A stretch of 64,000 nt of DNA from Arthrobacter sp. 9AX (GTDB lineage: Bacteria; Actinomycetota; Actinomycetes; Actinomycetales; Micrococcaceae), in contig NZ_LR733293.1 in assembly GCF_902506095.1 (NCBI RefSeq), positions 2,582,487 to 2,646,486 on the forward strand. Reading direction: 5' to 3'. The position numbers were made by a program, and so were the translations under genes. Shown one piece after another: positions 1 to 8,423 of this stretch (position 1 is its first letter; each line of letters starts with the position of its first letter). The notes beneath the pieces are model-generated. The model did no database searches. It saw only the letters and a program-made list of their open reading frames with translations, and was not told the DNA's origin.

Positions 1-183
1 GGCTGGACCTCCCCCACCGGCAGGCACTACAAAAGCGAACACCAGGACTGGGAACCACCCCACTGGCCCCACCACGTCCTTACCCCGCCCCTGGGAGTGA
101 CCGGCGGCCCACCGGACTTCATCTACACCAGGCTCTCGCCAGGAGAAGACGGACTCGAGAGGTTCCTGCACGCCCACGGCTGA
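1..183 (+). CDS. DUF222/HNH endonuclease-signature protein, C-terminal fragment
   Basis: Only the last 60 codons lie in the window; the gene begins upstream and stops with TGA at 181-183. The residues begin GWTSPTGRHYKSEHQDWEPP, which matches the C-terminal end of the multicopy actinobacterial DUF222 (13E12 repeat) proteins that carry an HNH endonuclease motif just before this segment. The HNH residues themselves are outside the window, so nuclease function is inferred from family resemblance only. The proteins are abundant in Arthrobacter genomes and their biological role is unsettled. Degenerate direct repeats follow immediately after the stop. Confidence 0.7.
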   Translation, partial: GWTSPTGRHYKSEHQDWEPPHWPHHVLTPPLGVTGGPPDFIYTRLSPGEDGLERFLHAHG

Positions 184-198
184 ACACGGCCACACCCG

Positions 199-304
199 GT
201 TTCGGCACACTCAACCACCGGAGTTGCAGTCCCCAGCTCGGGTTCGGACAGGCTCAACCACCGGTTCCATGACAGCGTCGGGTTCGGACAGCTCAGCCAT
301 CCCT
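199..304. repeat. Three degenerate ~23-bp direct repeats
   Basis: Copies start at 199, 242 and 282. They share the core GTTCGGACAGGCTCAACCAC with increasing divergence; the third copy is shortened by one base in the middle and changed at its end. Spacing is 43 and 40 bp. They lie between the end of the DUF222/HNH gene and the convergent NERD gene. They look like an intergenic REP-type element; that they recur elsewhere in the genome is inference. Confidence 0.5.
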
Positions 305-369
305 CCGCCGCGGCTCGGTGGCGGTTCTGTTCGTTTATGGGCAGGACCCCCCGGAGATGCGTGTCAGCG

Positions 370-1191
370 TCACCTTCCGGTGAGGGATTGCACGATGGCT
401 GCCGCCATGTTGCCCGCGTTGGCCAACATCAGCAGTCCGGTAACCGGAACGCTAAGCGCCCAAGCTGCCCGCCGCCGTCGGGCCTGCTCCACCAGCAGCC
501 GGAGCTCACTGAAACTGTGTTGCAGGGCCTCCGGATCGCCCGCTGGGCTCGGCTTTCGGTGCCACGTGCTTGCAAGAACGGCGGCAGCGGCGATCCGACC
601 CATCTCTGACGGTCCCAGCTCGCGCCTTCGACGCCCGAGCCACTGAAGGAGCTGCCTGTCCCTGACTACCACAACCTGCTCAGGTTGGGACCTGATCGTC
701 AGGCTCTTGGGATCCACCACCACAACCACGGGGGTGACGTCGACGGCGGTGCCCACGGCGGCGCCGAGGAGCTTCGACGCCCGCGACGCCTCGAAGGCGG
801 CGTTGTAAAGATGGCGTGTCTTCTTGCCTGCCACCATGAGTGTCCGGCCGGCTACCCAGACGGGTTGGCCCGAGTGGTTCTTCGTGTTGACAGTGAAGAC
901 CCCGGCCGGGCCCACGAGCACATGGTCGATGTCCGTAGAACCTTTCCCTACCGGAATGGCGTGCAGCACCAACCACTCCGGGCCCAGCTGCTCAAGGATC
1001 CGCCCGACCGCAATCTCGCCGAGAGCTCCTTTGTACCAAGGCTGGCTCTCAGGACTGAGAGGACTGGAGCCGAACAGTCGCTGGAGCCAGGTACGGGGGC
1101 GCGCAAGGCTTTGGACCGCGATCAGTTCCTCCATAACGGCCTGGCCGGGCACCCGCCCGCCCAGGAGCATAGGAGTGCGTTCGAAGGTCAT
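370..1191 (-). CDS. NERD (nuclease-related) domain protein
   Basis: This 273-residue protein carries a NERD domain at about residues 55-150. Visible blocks are GALGEIAVGRILEQL, then GKGSTDIDHVLVGPAGVF and the conserved VNTKNHSG. The acidic and lysine residues of those blocks (E, D in DIDHV, K in TKNH) match the PD-(D/E)XK-like core expected for the family. A Lys/Arg-rich stretch precedes a C-terminal hydrophobic segment (about residues 243-265) that could be a membrane anchor. NERD proteins are thought to act on DNA, but their substrates are unknown. ATG start; no strong ribosome-binding site is visible. The gene is flanked by repeats on the left and is transcribed toward the DUF222/HNH gene. 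Confidence 0.75.
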   Translation of the reverse strand: MTFERTPMLLGGRVPGQAVMEELIAVQSLARPRTWLQRLFGSSPLSPESQPWYKGALGEIAVGRILEQLGPEWLVLHAIPVGKGSTDIDHVLVGPAGVFTVNTKNHSGQPVWVAGRTLMVAGKKTRHLYNAAFEASRASKLLGAAVGTAVDVTPVVVVVDPKSLTIRSQPEQVVVVRDRQLLQWLGRRRRELGPSEMGRIAAAAVLASTWHRKPSPAGDPEALQHSFSELRLLVEQARRRRAAWALSVPVTGLLMLANAGNMAAAIVQSLTGR

Positions 1192-1371
1192 GGCCGGCCG
1201 CTCAAAAGTCGCATGTTCCAGAGCTTAGGGCGCGAGACCTGAGGCTGACGGCGACTGACAGGGCACCGCCCGAATCTTGCCGGAATCCTTGCTCAACGTG
1301 GCGCACTTCTTGCGGAAGGGGACCCACAGGTGGCGGCCAGCCTCGGATGGCTTCCACTGGGGGAACGCCGC

Positions 1372-2238
1372 TCAGGCAGTTCCGGTCCGGGCAACCGGCG
1401 AACGGGACAGTGCGAGTGCCCATCCACCGGCCACGCCGATGGCAAGCAGTACGGTCACGAAGCCGATCGCAGGTGCGCTCGGCCAAGTGAGGGCACTGCC
1501 ATACCGCAGCAGGGCAAGCGCCTGCAGAATGACGAAAGCGACTGAGGTCAGGGCAACGGGGCGGACGGTGCGGAGGTCGCGGCCCGACTGGCCCTGCGCG
1601 GCCACCCACCCAAGACCGATCAGCCACGCACCAATCGCCCTCGCTGTAAGCTCGGACAGCTGCCACGGCCACCAGGTCGCGGCCTGAACGGGTGCCGCAA
1701 GGAGCGCTATGCCATATAGCAGCAGCACTCCGGCGATGCCCGTCAGGAGCATCCGGAGCGCAAGGGGCAGCACTGGCCGGCCCACTGTCACGGGCCTTGG
1801 GCCTGGACGCAGGGACCGGAGCTGCATCCAGCTGATCACCACCATCGCCACGGGCACGACGGCATAGATTGCCAACCATGCCCATGTGGCTACCTGGGCG
1901 AGAACGGCATTGCCCGGCCACAGGTGGAAGCGATCGAGATGAAGCAGCGTGACTCCGAGGGTCAGGGTTGTGAAAACGAACACCGGCCACACGGCCAGCC
2001 TCGCTGATTCCCAGCCCGCCGAGCGGGCGCCCGTCACCTCGAGGCCGGCGGCCGACCAATAGGCTGCACCGAGGAAAACGGCAGTCATGGGCGGATTGAC
2101 TGTCCAGGCGAACCAGTCCGCAGTCCGGAGCGGGAACACAAACAGCACCAGCCCGGCAAGGAACACCAGGAAGGCAGCGACGTAGAGCAGCCACCGCATC
2201 GGCGCAATCAACGGTGTGAGCTCAGTCGGGGCGGACAT
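1372..2238 (-). CDS. Polytopic membrane protein of unknown function
   Basis: A 288-residue protein with about eight hydrophobic segments starting at LLYVAAFLVFLAGLVLFV, separated by short Arg-rich loops. I recognise no catalytic motif. The ATG at 2238 was chosen because it overlaps the last 17 bases of the upstream reductase-like gene and fits the predicted first helix; a longer reading frame exists but would add about 108 residues inside that gene. The overlap indicates translational coupling, so the two products probably act together, perhaps as a membrane partner for the flavoprotein. That link is inferred from position only. Confidence 0.7.
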   Translation of the reverse strand: MSAPTELTPLIAPMRWLLYVAAFLVFLAGLVLFVFPLRTADWFAWTVNPPMTAVFLGAAYWSAAGLEVTGARSAGWESARLAVWPVFVFTTLTLGVTLLHLDRFHLWPGNAVLAQVATWAWLAIYAVVPVAMVVISWMQLRSLRPGPRPVTVGRPVLPLALRMLLTGIAGVLLLYGIALLAAPVQAATWWPWQLSELTARAIGAWLIGLGWVAAQGQSGRDLRTVRPVALTSVAFVILQALALLRYGSALTWPSAPAIGFVTVLLAIGVAGGWALALSRSPVARTGTA

Positions 2239-3991
2239 CACCTGGCCGCTCCTTAGGCGGGGCTGCCTCACCACGGCCGGCGGGGTGACCGGCAGGCCCC
2301 CGGGTCTCGGCCAGGCAGGCATGAAGCATCGAAACCACGGTGGCGCCGTCCCCCACAGCTGTCGCCACTCTCTTGATCGAACCGGCCCGCACGTCGCCGA
2401 TTGCGAATATGCCGGGCATGCTGGTTTCCAGTGCCAGTGGCGGTCTCCCAGTCCCGGCTGGGCCGGCGTCAGCGACATCCTGGCCGACGCCCGTGCGCAG
2501 AAAACCGGCCTGGTCACGCTGTACGGTTTCGGGCAGCCAGGAGGTCCGGGGCACCGAACCAATCAGCACGAACAAGCCGCCCGCTTCGATCTCTTCGCCC
2601 GGGGCTGCGTCCGCGGCTACCGACGACGCGACCTTGACCGCGGCAAGGAATCCGTCCTGGTCGCGGGCCCCCACGATCCTGGTGTTGTAGCGGATCGCAA
2701 CGTTCCGGGTGGCCTCAAGTTGGGAGATCAGGTACTCCGACATACTGGCTGACAGAGTGGGTCCGCGCACCAGCAGTGTCACCTTCCTCGCGTACTTCGC
2801 GAGGTGCAGAACTGCCTGCCCTGCCGAGTTGCCGCCACCCACCACACAGACGTGTTTTCCAGTCATTGAGGGCGCCTCGGAGACTGTGGCCCCGTAGAAG
2901 ACGCCCCTGCCCACCAGATCTTCCAACTGAGGTATGCCGAGGCGACGGTAATCCACCCCGGTGGCGACAACCACTGTGCGGCACCGCACCGCACTGCCAT
3001 CGGAAATCGACACTGCGTACAGTTCTCCATCCAGCCCGAGCCCGTCCACCTTCCGCAGGAACAGGAAGTCCGTGCCCAAAGTCCAGGCCTGGTGAAATGA
3101 CCGGTAGGCCAGGTGGGCGCCGCTCACGCCGCGGGAGAAGCCCGGGTAGTTGCGGATCAAGGAGCTGGTGCCGGCCTGTCCTCCCACAGCTTCTCCCTCC
3201 ACCACCATGGTGGAGAGGCCCTCGGAGGAGGAATACACGGCGGCCGCGAGACCGGAGGGGCCGGCCCCCACCACCACCACATCGAAGATTTTGTCCGCCG
3301 GCGGGGGACGCGTCACTCCCATCGCTTCGGCGATCTCCAGGTCACTGGGGTTCTCAAGGACAATGGGGGGAGCCGTGAACTCCAGCACCATGACCGGCAG
3401 CACTGGATTGCGCAGGCCCAGGCTCTCCAAGGTGCGTTCGGCCATCTCGGACCCGACCGGGTGGAAGCCCACCGGAATGTGGTTCCGGTTGAGGGAGTCG
3501 CGCAACATATGCGTTCTCTCGTCGCCTACCTCCCCGATCAGCCGGACCGCCTCGAACCCGACACCCTGGGCCAGGTGCCAGTCATCGAGGGCGTCGGCGA
3601 TCGCCCCGTGGAACTCTTCGTCACGCGATCGTTCGGGTCGTATGATCACCAATTCCGCATACCCTTGGGCAATGGCGCGGAATACAGTAGGGGCGCTGGC
3701 GAAGTCGCCCCATGTCACCACAACGGCACGCTTGGCGGCCGGGTGGAAGCCATAAGCACGCCGCAGGAAATCGAGTCCTCCCCGATCAGCCGGTCCGTAG
3801 CACCCGAGGATGAGGGCGACCTGGCGGTCCCAGCGCCGGAGCCCCTCAAGCACCGCCCGCCCGTGGGCGTGGCCGGCGCAGGTCAGCACCTCGTAGTCGG
3901 CACCGTAGCGTCGACGTAACTCATCTCCAAGAATTCGCCGGGAGGTCGGGTCTGGGGTGGCAATCAGCATGACCGGAACCGAGTGATCCAT
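2222..3991 (-). CDS. Three-domain thioredoxin-reductase-like FAD oxidoreductase
   Basis: The 589-residue protein has a response-regulator-like N-terminus (about 1-140), a glutaredoxin-like module (about 145-225, ending VLENPSDLEIAEAMG) and a thioredoxin-reductase fold (about 234-560). The FAD site is GAGPSG at 242-247 and the NADPH site GGGNSA at 385-390. The redox pair expected as CATC is instead GATV at 367-370, so no CxxC disulfide is present. The receiver-like domain also lacks the usual phospho-acceptor Asp (LGCYG at 62-66). Electron transfer from NADPH to FAD is likely, but the final acceptor cannot be a classical thioredoxin. Fused reductases with this middle module are known in bacteria. 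It is the first gene of a two-gene operon with the membrane protein; GGAAAGA precedes the ATG. Confidence 0.8.
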   Translation of the reverse strand: MDHSVPVMLIATPDPTSRRILGDELRRRYGADYEVLTCAGHAHGRAVLEGLRRWDRQVALILGCYGPADRGGLDFLRRAYGFHPAAKRAVVVTWGDFASAPTVFRAIAQGYAELVIIRPERSRDEEFHGAIADALDDWHLAQGVGFEAVRLIGEVGDERTHMLRDSLNRNHIPVGFHPVGSEMAERTLESLGLRNPVLPVMVLEFTAPPIVLENPSDLEIAEAMGVTRPPPADKIFDVVVVGAGPSGLAAAVYSSSEGLSTMVVEGEAVGGQAGTSSLIRNYPGFSRGVSGAHLAYRSFHQAWTLGTDFLFLRKVDGLGLDGELYAVSISDGSAVRCRTVVVATGVDYRRLGIPQLEDLVGRGVFYGATVSEAPSMTGKHVCVVGGGNSAGQAVLHLAKYARKVTLLVRGPTLSASMSEYLISQLEATRNVAIRYNTRIVGARDQDGFLAAVKVASSVAADAAPGEEIEAGGLFVLIGSVPRTSWLPETVQRDQAGFLRTGVGQDVADAGPAGTGRPPLALETSMPGIFAIGDVRAGSIKRVATAVGDGATVVSMLHACLAETRGPAGHPAGRGEAAPPKERPGDVRPD

Positions 3992-4141
3992 GGCCGCCGT
4001 CTTTCCGGTTCAAGGGTTCGGTGGCGCCCACGATACTCGCGCCGGGACATTGGGGACAAGGGGTCGCGTGGACTCCGAAAGGTAGTTCGGTCCGGGCTGA
4101 ATCGTACCCCTATGGAGGACAGCCCTGCGTCGGGAATCAGC

Positions 4142-4183
4142 CTCACCGCAACACCCAGTGGACTCACCGCAACACCCGGTGGA
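4142..4183. repeat. 21-bp tandem duplication
   Basis: Two adjacent copies of CTCACCGCAACACCC(A/G)GTGGA differ at one of 21 positions. The repeat lies between divergent genes, about 110 bp before the phosphatase -10 element. Confidence 0.8.
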
Positions 4184-4289
4184 ACAGGGTGCCTGGAATG
4201 CCTGGGAGGTGATGGCCCGGGATGGTGGCTGCACCTTCGCCGCCGCCCGCAATGTCCCTGGGGGTAAGCACGGCCATCGAGCGGGTAGA

Positions 4290-4301
4290 TAGGCTGGGTG
4301 C
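4290..4301 (+). promoter_or_regulatory. Candidate leaderless promoter (-10) of the phosphatase gene
   Basis: TAGGCT at 4290-4295 fits the actinobacterial TANNNT -10 pattern and ends exactly 6 nt before the ATG at 4302, with no Shine-Dalgarno sequence. This is the geometry expected when transcription begins at the start codon. Confidence 0.55.
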
Positions 4302-4994
4302 ATGGCGACAGTTATTCTCGTGCGGCACGGCCGCACCACAGCCAACGCGGCCGGCCTGCTGGCGGGTCGGGCGGCCGGCGTCAGTCTGGACCAGGTAGGG
4401 CGCGAGCAGGCAGCTTTTACAGGAAACCGACTCGCAGTGGTGCCCCTGGCTGGAGTCGTATCGAGCCCCCTCGAGCGTTGCCAGCAAACTGCCCGGCTCA
4501 TCCTCGACCGCCAGGCGGGCAATCCTCAAGCGCCCACCGATCCTGACCTCACTGAGTGCGACTACGGGCAGTGGCAAGGCCGCATGCTCAGTGATCTCGC
4601 GGCCGAAGACCTGTGGGCAGCTGTGCAGTCGCAGCCGTCCACCGTCGTTTTTCCCGGTGGTGAATCCATGGCGGCGATGCAGGCTCGGTCGGTAGCAGCC
4701 ATTCGACGCCACGATGCAGCCTTTGAGGCCGAGTACGGGGCGGGGGCGGTGTGGGTGGCGGTGAGTCACGGTGACATCATCAAAGCCATCCTCGCCGACG
4801 CGCTCGGTATGCACCTCGACCTGTTCCAGCGCATCAACGTGGGCCCTGCCTCCGTTTCGATCGTGCACTATGGTGCTGTTCGTCCGAGCGTCTACGCGAC
4901 GAACTCCGACGCGGGGGATTTATCGTGGCTATCGAACGGCATCAACTCCGGCGATGCACCGGTGGGCGGCGGCGCAGGGCAATCGGCGCGCTAG
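4302..4994 (+). CDS. Histidine phosphatase family protein (MSMEG_4193-type)
   Basis: A 230-residue phosphoglycerate-mutase-like protein. The catalytic signature is LVRHG at residues 6-10 (phospho-accepting His9), followed by SSPLERCQQT with the usual Arg, and SHGDIIKA around residue 155 with the second catalytic His. Length and motifs match the actinobacterial MSMEG_4193 'probable phosphomutase' family, whose substrate is unknown. It is the first gene of a three-gene block with DUF3090 and SCO1664-type genes, an association I recall as conserved across actinobacteria and often near mshC of mycothiol synthesis. mshC is not visible in this window. The predicted mRNA is leaderless. Confidence 0.85.
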   Translation: MATVILVRHGRTTANAAGLLAGRAAGVSLDQVGREQAAFTGNRLAVVPLAGVVSSPLERCQQTARLILDRQAGNPQAPTDPDLTECDYGQWQGRMLSDLAAEDLWAAVQSQPSTVVFPGGESMAAMQARSVAAIRRHDAAFEAEYGAGAVWVAVSHGDIIKAILADALGMHLDLFQRINVGPASVSIVHYGAVRPSVYATNSDAGDLSWLSNGINSGDAPVGGGAGQSAR

Positions 4995-5005
4995 CCTCAT
5001 GTGCC

Positions 5006-5017
5006 TAAAATACTGAC
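5006..5017 (+). promoter_or_regulatory. Candidate leaderless promoter (-10) of the DUF3090 gene
   Basis: TAAAAT at 5006-5011 is a near-ideal -10 hexamer and again ends 6 nt before the ATG (5018). It implies that DUF3090 and the downstream gene can be expressed independently of the phosphatase gene. Confidence 0.55.
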
Positions 5018-5572
5018 ATGCCCACACTTGTTCACGAGTTTTCCTGGCCTGACCGGGTCGTCATCGGCACCATCGGCGCGCCTGGGGCACGAACGTTCTA
5101 CCTGCAGGTACGCACAGGCAGGCAAATGGTCAGCATCGCCCTGGAAAAGCAGCAGTCGGCCCAGCTCGCTGAGAAGATTGACGAAATCCTCGATCAGCTC
5201 ATCACCCTCGAGGGCAATCCCTTCAGCATTCCTGCAGGTACGCCCGTTGAACTTGTCGACAATGACCAGCTGGAGGGGGTCGAGGAGCAGTTCCGGACCG
5301 GTGCCATGACCTTGGGTTGGGACCCGACGACGGCGCAGGTGGTGATAGAGGCATACCCGATCACCGATGTCGATACTGATGACAACGGCGATTCACTCGA
5401 TGAGAACGACGTTGAGGCGCCCGAAATGTTGCTGGTGCGGATGCCGGTTGGCACTGCCCGCGCGTTCGCCAAGCGGACCCGGGAAGTGGTGGGCGCCGGG
5501 CGTCCCGCCTGCCCCCTGTGCGGTTATCCCGTGGATGCCGACGGGCACGTCTGCACCCTGCCCGAGGTCTGA
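5018..5572 (+). CDS. DUF3090 family protein
   Basis: A 184-residue protein starting MPTLVHEFSWPDRVVIGTIG, the typical DUF3090 opening. An acidic stretch at about 118-134 precedes a C-terminal metal knuckle: Cys165, Cys168, His177 and Cys179 in CPLCGYPVDADGHVC. This suggests zinc binding (inference). The family is nearly confined to actinobacteria and has no assigned function. The stop codon overlaps the start of the next gene as TGATG (5570-5574), so translation of the two is probably coupled. Confidence 0.85.
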   Translation: MPTLVHEFSWPDRVVIGTIGAPGARTFYLQVRTGRQMVSIALEKQQSAQLAEKIDEILDQLITLEGNPFSIPAGTPVELVDNDQLEGVEEQFRTGAMTLGWDPTTAQVVIEAYPITDVDTDDNGDSLDENDVEAPEMLLVRMPVGTARAFAKRTREVVGAGRPACPLCGYPVDADGHVCTLPEV

Positions 5573-6339
5573 TGCCGGCACCCGACCTCCTGACTGGCGA
5601 ACTGACGCTCACCGGGCGCATCACGACGGCGTCAAACGCCACTTTTGTAGGCAGCATCGGCGACACCACGGTCGTTTATAAGCCGATAGCCGGAGAGAAA
5701 CCGCTGTGGGATTTTCCCGACGGCTTCCTTGCCCACCGGGAGGTCGCCGCCTACCTGGTTTCCGAGGTCCTCGGCTGGAACGTGGTGCCACGCACCTGGC
5801 TCCGCGATGGTCCCTTGGGCAAAGGAATGGTCCAACTGTGGCAGGAGACTGACCCCGACCAGAACGCGGTGGATCTCGTTGCGGCGGACGACGTACCGGA
5901 CAGCGGGTGGAAACAAGTCCTCGAGGGTCAGGACGAGAAGGGGCGGATGGTCGCCCTCATACACGAGGACACGCCGGAACTCAGACGCATGGCGGTGTTC
6001 GACGTCGTCGTCAACAACGCTGACCGCAAAGGCGATCACATCCTTGCCATGTCAGGCGGACACCGGCACGGCGTGGACCATGGGCTCACCTTTCACCGCG
6101 ACCACAAGCTGCGCACCGTGCTGTGGGGGTGGCTGGGAGACACACTGACCGACCAGGAAAGCGACGGCATCGATCGTGTCATCGACGGACTGCACGGTGA
6201 GCTGGGCCGAAACCTGGCGAACCTGCTCAGCGCCGAAGAAATCGTTTCACTCGCCGCGCGCTGCGCACGGTTGCGTTTGGCAGGGCGGTTCCCGGCTCCA
6301 AGCGGTGAGATGCCCTCGGTGCCCTGGCCGCTGTTCTAG
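5572..6339 (+). CDS. SCO1664 family, PI3/PI4-kinase-like protein
   Basis: A 256-residue protein of the actinobacterial SCO1664 family, described as distantly related to phosphatidylinositol 3/4-kinases. Kinase-type residues can be seen: VVYKP with Lys37 in the ATP-binding position, the acidic helix residue in HREVAAY (Glu57), a catalytic-loop-like DVVVNNADRKGDH (144-156) and a metal-binding DHG at 169-171. Whether it phosphorylates a protein, lipid or small molecule is unknown. The start overlaps the DUF3090 stop by one base. Together with the upstream phosphatase this gives a kinase-like and phosphatase pair in one block. Confidence 0.85.
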   Translation: MPAPDLLTGELTLTGRITTASNATFVGSIGDTTVVYKPIAGEKPLWDFPDGFLAHREVAAYLVSEVLGWNVVPRTWLRDGPLGKGMVQLWQETDPDQNAVDLVAADDVPDSGWKQVLEGQDEKGRMVALIHEDTPELRRMAVFDVVVNNADRKGDHILAMSGGHRHGVDHGLTFHRDHKLRTVLWGWLGDTLTDQESDGIDRVIDGLHGELGRNLANLLSAEEIVSLAARCARLRLAGRFPAPSGEMPSVPWPLF

Positions 6340-6493
6340 AAAAGGACGGCGTACGGCATCACCTTTGGTGCAGCAGTCGGCCAAGCACGTGTTGCGGCCC
6401 CAAGTGCGGCGAGACGCCGCGAAGGGGTCATCGCCAAGGGATGTACGATGTAGCCCCGCCTGCACGTCGCGACGTTACATAACGGAGGCAGAA

Positions 6494-7348
6494 ATGAAGA
6501 CGCCACTTTTAGAGGGCAAGGCTGCCATCGTTACGGGCGGCGGACGCGGACTCGGGCAGGCGATGACTCTCGGTTTGGCGCGCGCCGGCGCCAGCGTCGT
6601 CGTCTCGGCCGCGCGAGAGGCGGAAGAGATCCGCAAGGTCGCAGATAAGATCAACGTGATGCTCGGCACTCGCCGCGTGCTGGCGCTGCAAGCGGACGTG
6701 ACCCGGGAGGCCGACTGCCGACGCTTGGTCGACGAAGCACTCGCTGCCTTCGGCGGGCTTCACATCCTGGTCAACAACGCCGGACGCGGCATGAAGTACG
6801 TGAGCCCAACCTTCCTGACCGAACCTACGCGGTTCTGGGAAGTCGATAGCGACACTTGGCGGACTATCGTCGACACCAACGTCAACGGTCCGTTCCTCAT
6901 GGCCAAGGCAGCCGTGCCTCACATGCTGCGCCAGCGCTGGGGCCGCATTATCAATATCACGATGAACCACGACACAATGCGGCGCGCCGGCTTTTCGCCA
7001 TACGGCCCAACCAAGGCCGCGCTCGAATCCGAAACTATGATCTGGGCACAGGACCTCGCCGGATCGGGAGTCACAGTCAACGGCCTGCTGCCCGGCGGCG
7101 CGACGGACACAGGCATGATCCCCGACGGCGTATCGGAGGCTGTGCGCCGTCAATTACTGCGGCCCGAAGTGATGATCGAGCCGCTGCTATGGCTCGCGTC
7201 GGAGGACTCTGCGGACATAACGGGCACCCGTCTGGATGCGGCGCGCTGGGACAACACCCTTACGCCGGAACGGGCAGCCGCAGGTGCGCTCGAGGATGCT
7301 GGCTGGGCCAACCAGTCTCCGGAATGGAGTTCCCGAAGGCGCCGCTAG
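6494..7348 (+). CDS. SDR family oxidoreductase lacking the catalytic Ser
   Basis: A 284-residue short-chain dehydrogenase. The cofactor motif is TGGGRGLG (14-21), NNAG is at 94-97 and the active-site pair is Tyr170/Lys174 in YGPTK. The catalytic Ser expected 13 residues before the Tyr is Met157 (Thr156 is adjacent). The enzyme may still work with Thr156 or a shifted Ser, or may be altered. The ATG at 6494 has GGAGG 5-6 nt upstream; a longer frame begins inside the preceding gene and is not used. The stop codon overlaps the convergent aldo/keto reductase stop. Substrate unknown. Confidence 0.8.
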   Translation: MKTPLLEGKAAIVTGGGRGLGQAMTLGLARAGASVVVSAAREAEEIRKVADKINVMLGTRRVLALQADVTREADCRRLVDEALAAFGGLHILVNNAGRGMKYVSPTFLTEPTRFWEVDSDTWRTIVDTNVNGPFLMAKAAVPHMLRQRWGRIINITMNHDTMRRAGFSPYGPTKAALESETMIWAQDLAGSGVTVNGLLPGGATDTGMIPDGVSEAVRRQLLRPEVMIEPLLWLASEDSADITGTRLDAARWDNTLTPERAAAGALEDAGWANQSPEWSSRRRR

Positions 7349-8178
7349 ATCACTTCGAGCGCCCGCTTGCGGGTGGGCGGAGGATGGGCGCGATCCAGGT
7401 CAGCCAGGTCGCGGGGCGTGAGCCGAACGTCGAGGGCATGATGGCATTCCCGGACATGCTGCGGACTTGAGGTTTTCGGAATCGCCAGGACGAGCGGCTG
7501 CCTGAGCACCCAGGCGAGGGCGATCTGTGCGGGGCTGACACCGTGTTCAGTTGCGATGCGGACCAGCACGGGATCGTCCAGCATTCTGCCCTGTTCCAGG
7601 GGCGAGTACGCCATCACCGGGATGCCCCGCCCGGTGCACCCGGGCAGCAGATCGAACTCAATGCCCCGGCGGGTCAGGTTGTACACCACCTGGTCTGTTG
7701 CGACCTTCTGTCCGCCGGGCAGGCGCAAAAGCTCTTCCATGTCCGCCACGTCGAGGTTGCTGACGCCCCAGTGCCGGATCTTCCCGGCGCGTTGCAGGGA
7801 TTCAAAGGCTTCGAGCGTTTCGGCCAACGGAACAGTGCCCCGCCAATGCAGCAGATACAGGTCGATACTGTCCGTCCCCAAGCGCCGCAGACTGCCCTCG
7901 CAAGCGGCGACGGTTCCGCGCAGCGTGGCGTGATGCGGCAGGACCTTGGTGACCAGGAACGCCTCGTTGCGGCGCCCTGCCAGCGCCCTGCCAACGAGTT
8001 CCTCGGCGGCGCCGTTGCCATACATCTCGGCGGTATCCACCACGGACATCCCAAGGTCTAGGGCCATCTGGATCGCCGCCGTCTCCCGGGCGGCGCTGCC
8101 AGGGTCCTCACCCATTCCCCACGTTCCGATCCCGAGCACCGGAACAGCTTCACCGGACGGAAGAAGTATCTCGCGCAT
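7345..8178 (-). CDS. Aldo/keto reductase
   Basis: A 277-residue NADPH-dependent reductase of the AKR superfamily with a TIM-barrel fold. The tetrad is visible: Asp and Tyr in DTAEMYGNG, Lys in VTKVLPHH and His in LLHWRG. The C-terminal IPKTSS block is the usual NADPH phosphate-binding region. The start at 8178 gives the typical [23 protein letters not shown] opening; a 31-residue upstream extension is not supported. The gene converges on the SDR gene: the two stop codons share the palindrome CTAG at 7345-7348. Substrate unknown. Confidence 0.85.
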   Translation of the reverse strand: MREILLPSGEAVPVLGIGTWGMGEDPGSAARETAAIQMALDLGMSVVDTAEMYGNGAAEELVGRALAGRRNEAFLVTKVLPHHATLRGTVAACEGSLRRLGTDSIDLYLLHWRGTVPLAETLEAFESLQRAGKIRHWGVSNLDVADMEELLRLPGGQKVATDQVVYNLTRRGIEFDLLPGCTGRGIPVMAYSPLEQGRMLDDPVLVRIATEHGVSPAQIALAWVLRQPLVLAIPKTSSPQHVRECHHALDVRLTPRDLADLDRAHPPPTRKRALEVI

Positions 8179-8423
8179 CGTAACTCCCGTCAGAAAATGC
8201 CCGTTCCAGTAGTGGGACGCATGCCCGCCGGTTGATACTGCCGGATGGTCGGGTGGTGCTGCTGGCTGCACGGACAGTGCCCCTACCCGGCAGCAACGTG
8301 TTTGTTCAATGTACTCCCCCGGATCAGGACGTGATAGGTGCCCAAAGTCCGGGATCGGCGCCGTGCGGCTTCTGCGTCCCGGTGATTCCCGGATGCTCCA
8401 CGTGCCCGCTTTCCCCGAATGGG

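Larger units (their letters stand above)
3992..4301. other. Divergent intergenic region with a tandem repeat
   Basis: This 310-bp gap separates the divergently transcribed reductase-like and phosphatase genes. It holds the ribosome-binding site of the first, a 21-bp tandem duplication at 4142-4183, and the -10 element of the phosphatase gene at its right end. I see no convincing small gene in it. Confidence 0.6.

Noticed and set aside
8179..8423. Hidden gene in the gap after the aldo/keto reductase start
   Set aside because: Frames in this gap are extensions or shadows of flanking genes and have no ribosome-binding site or family features.
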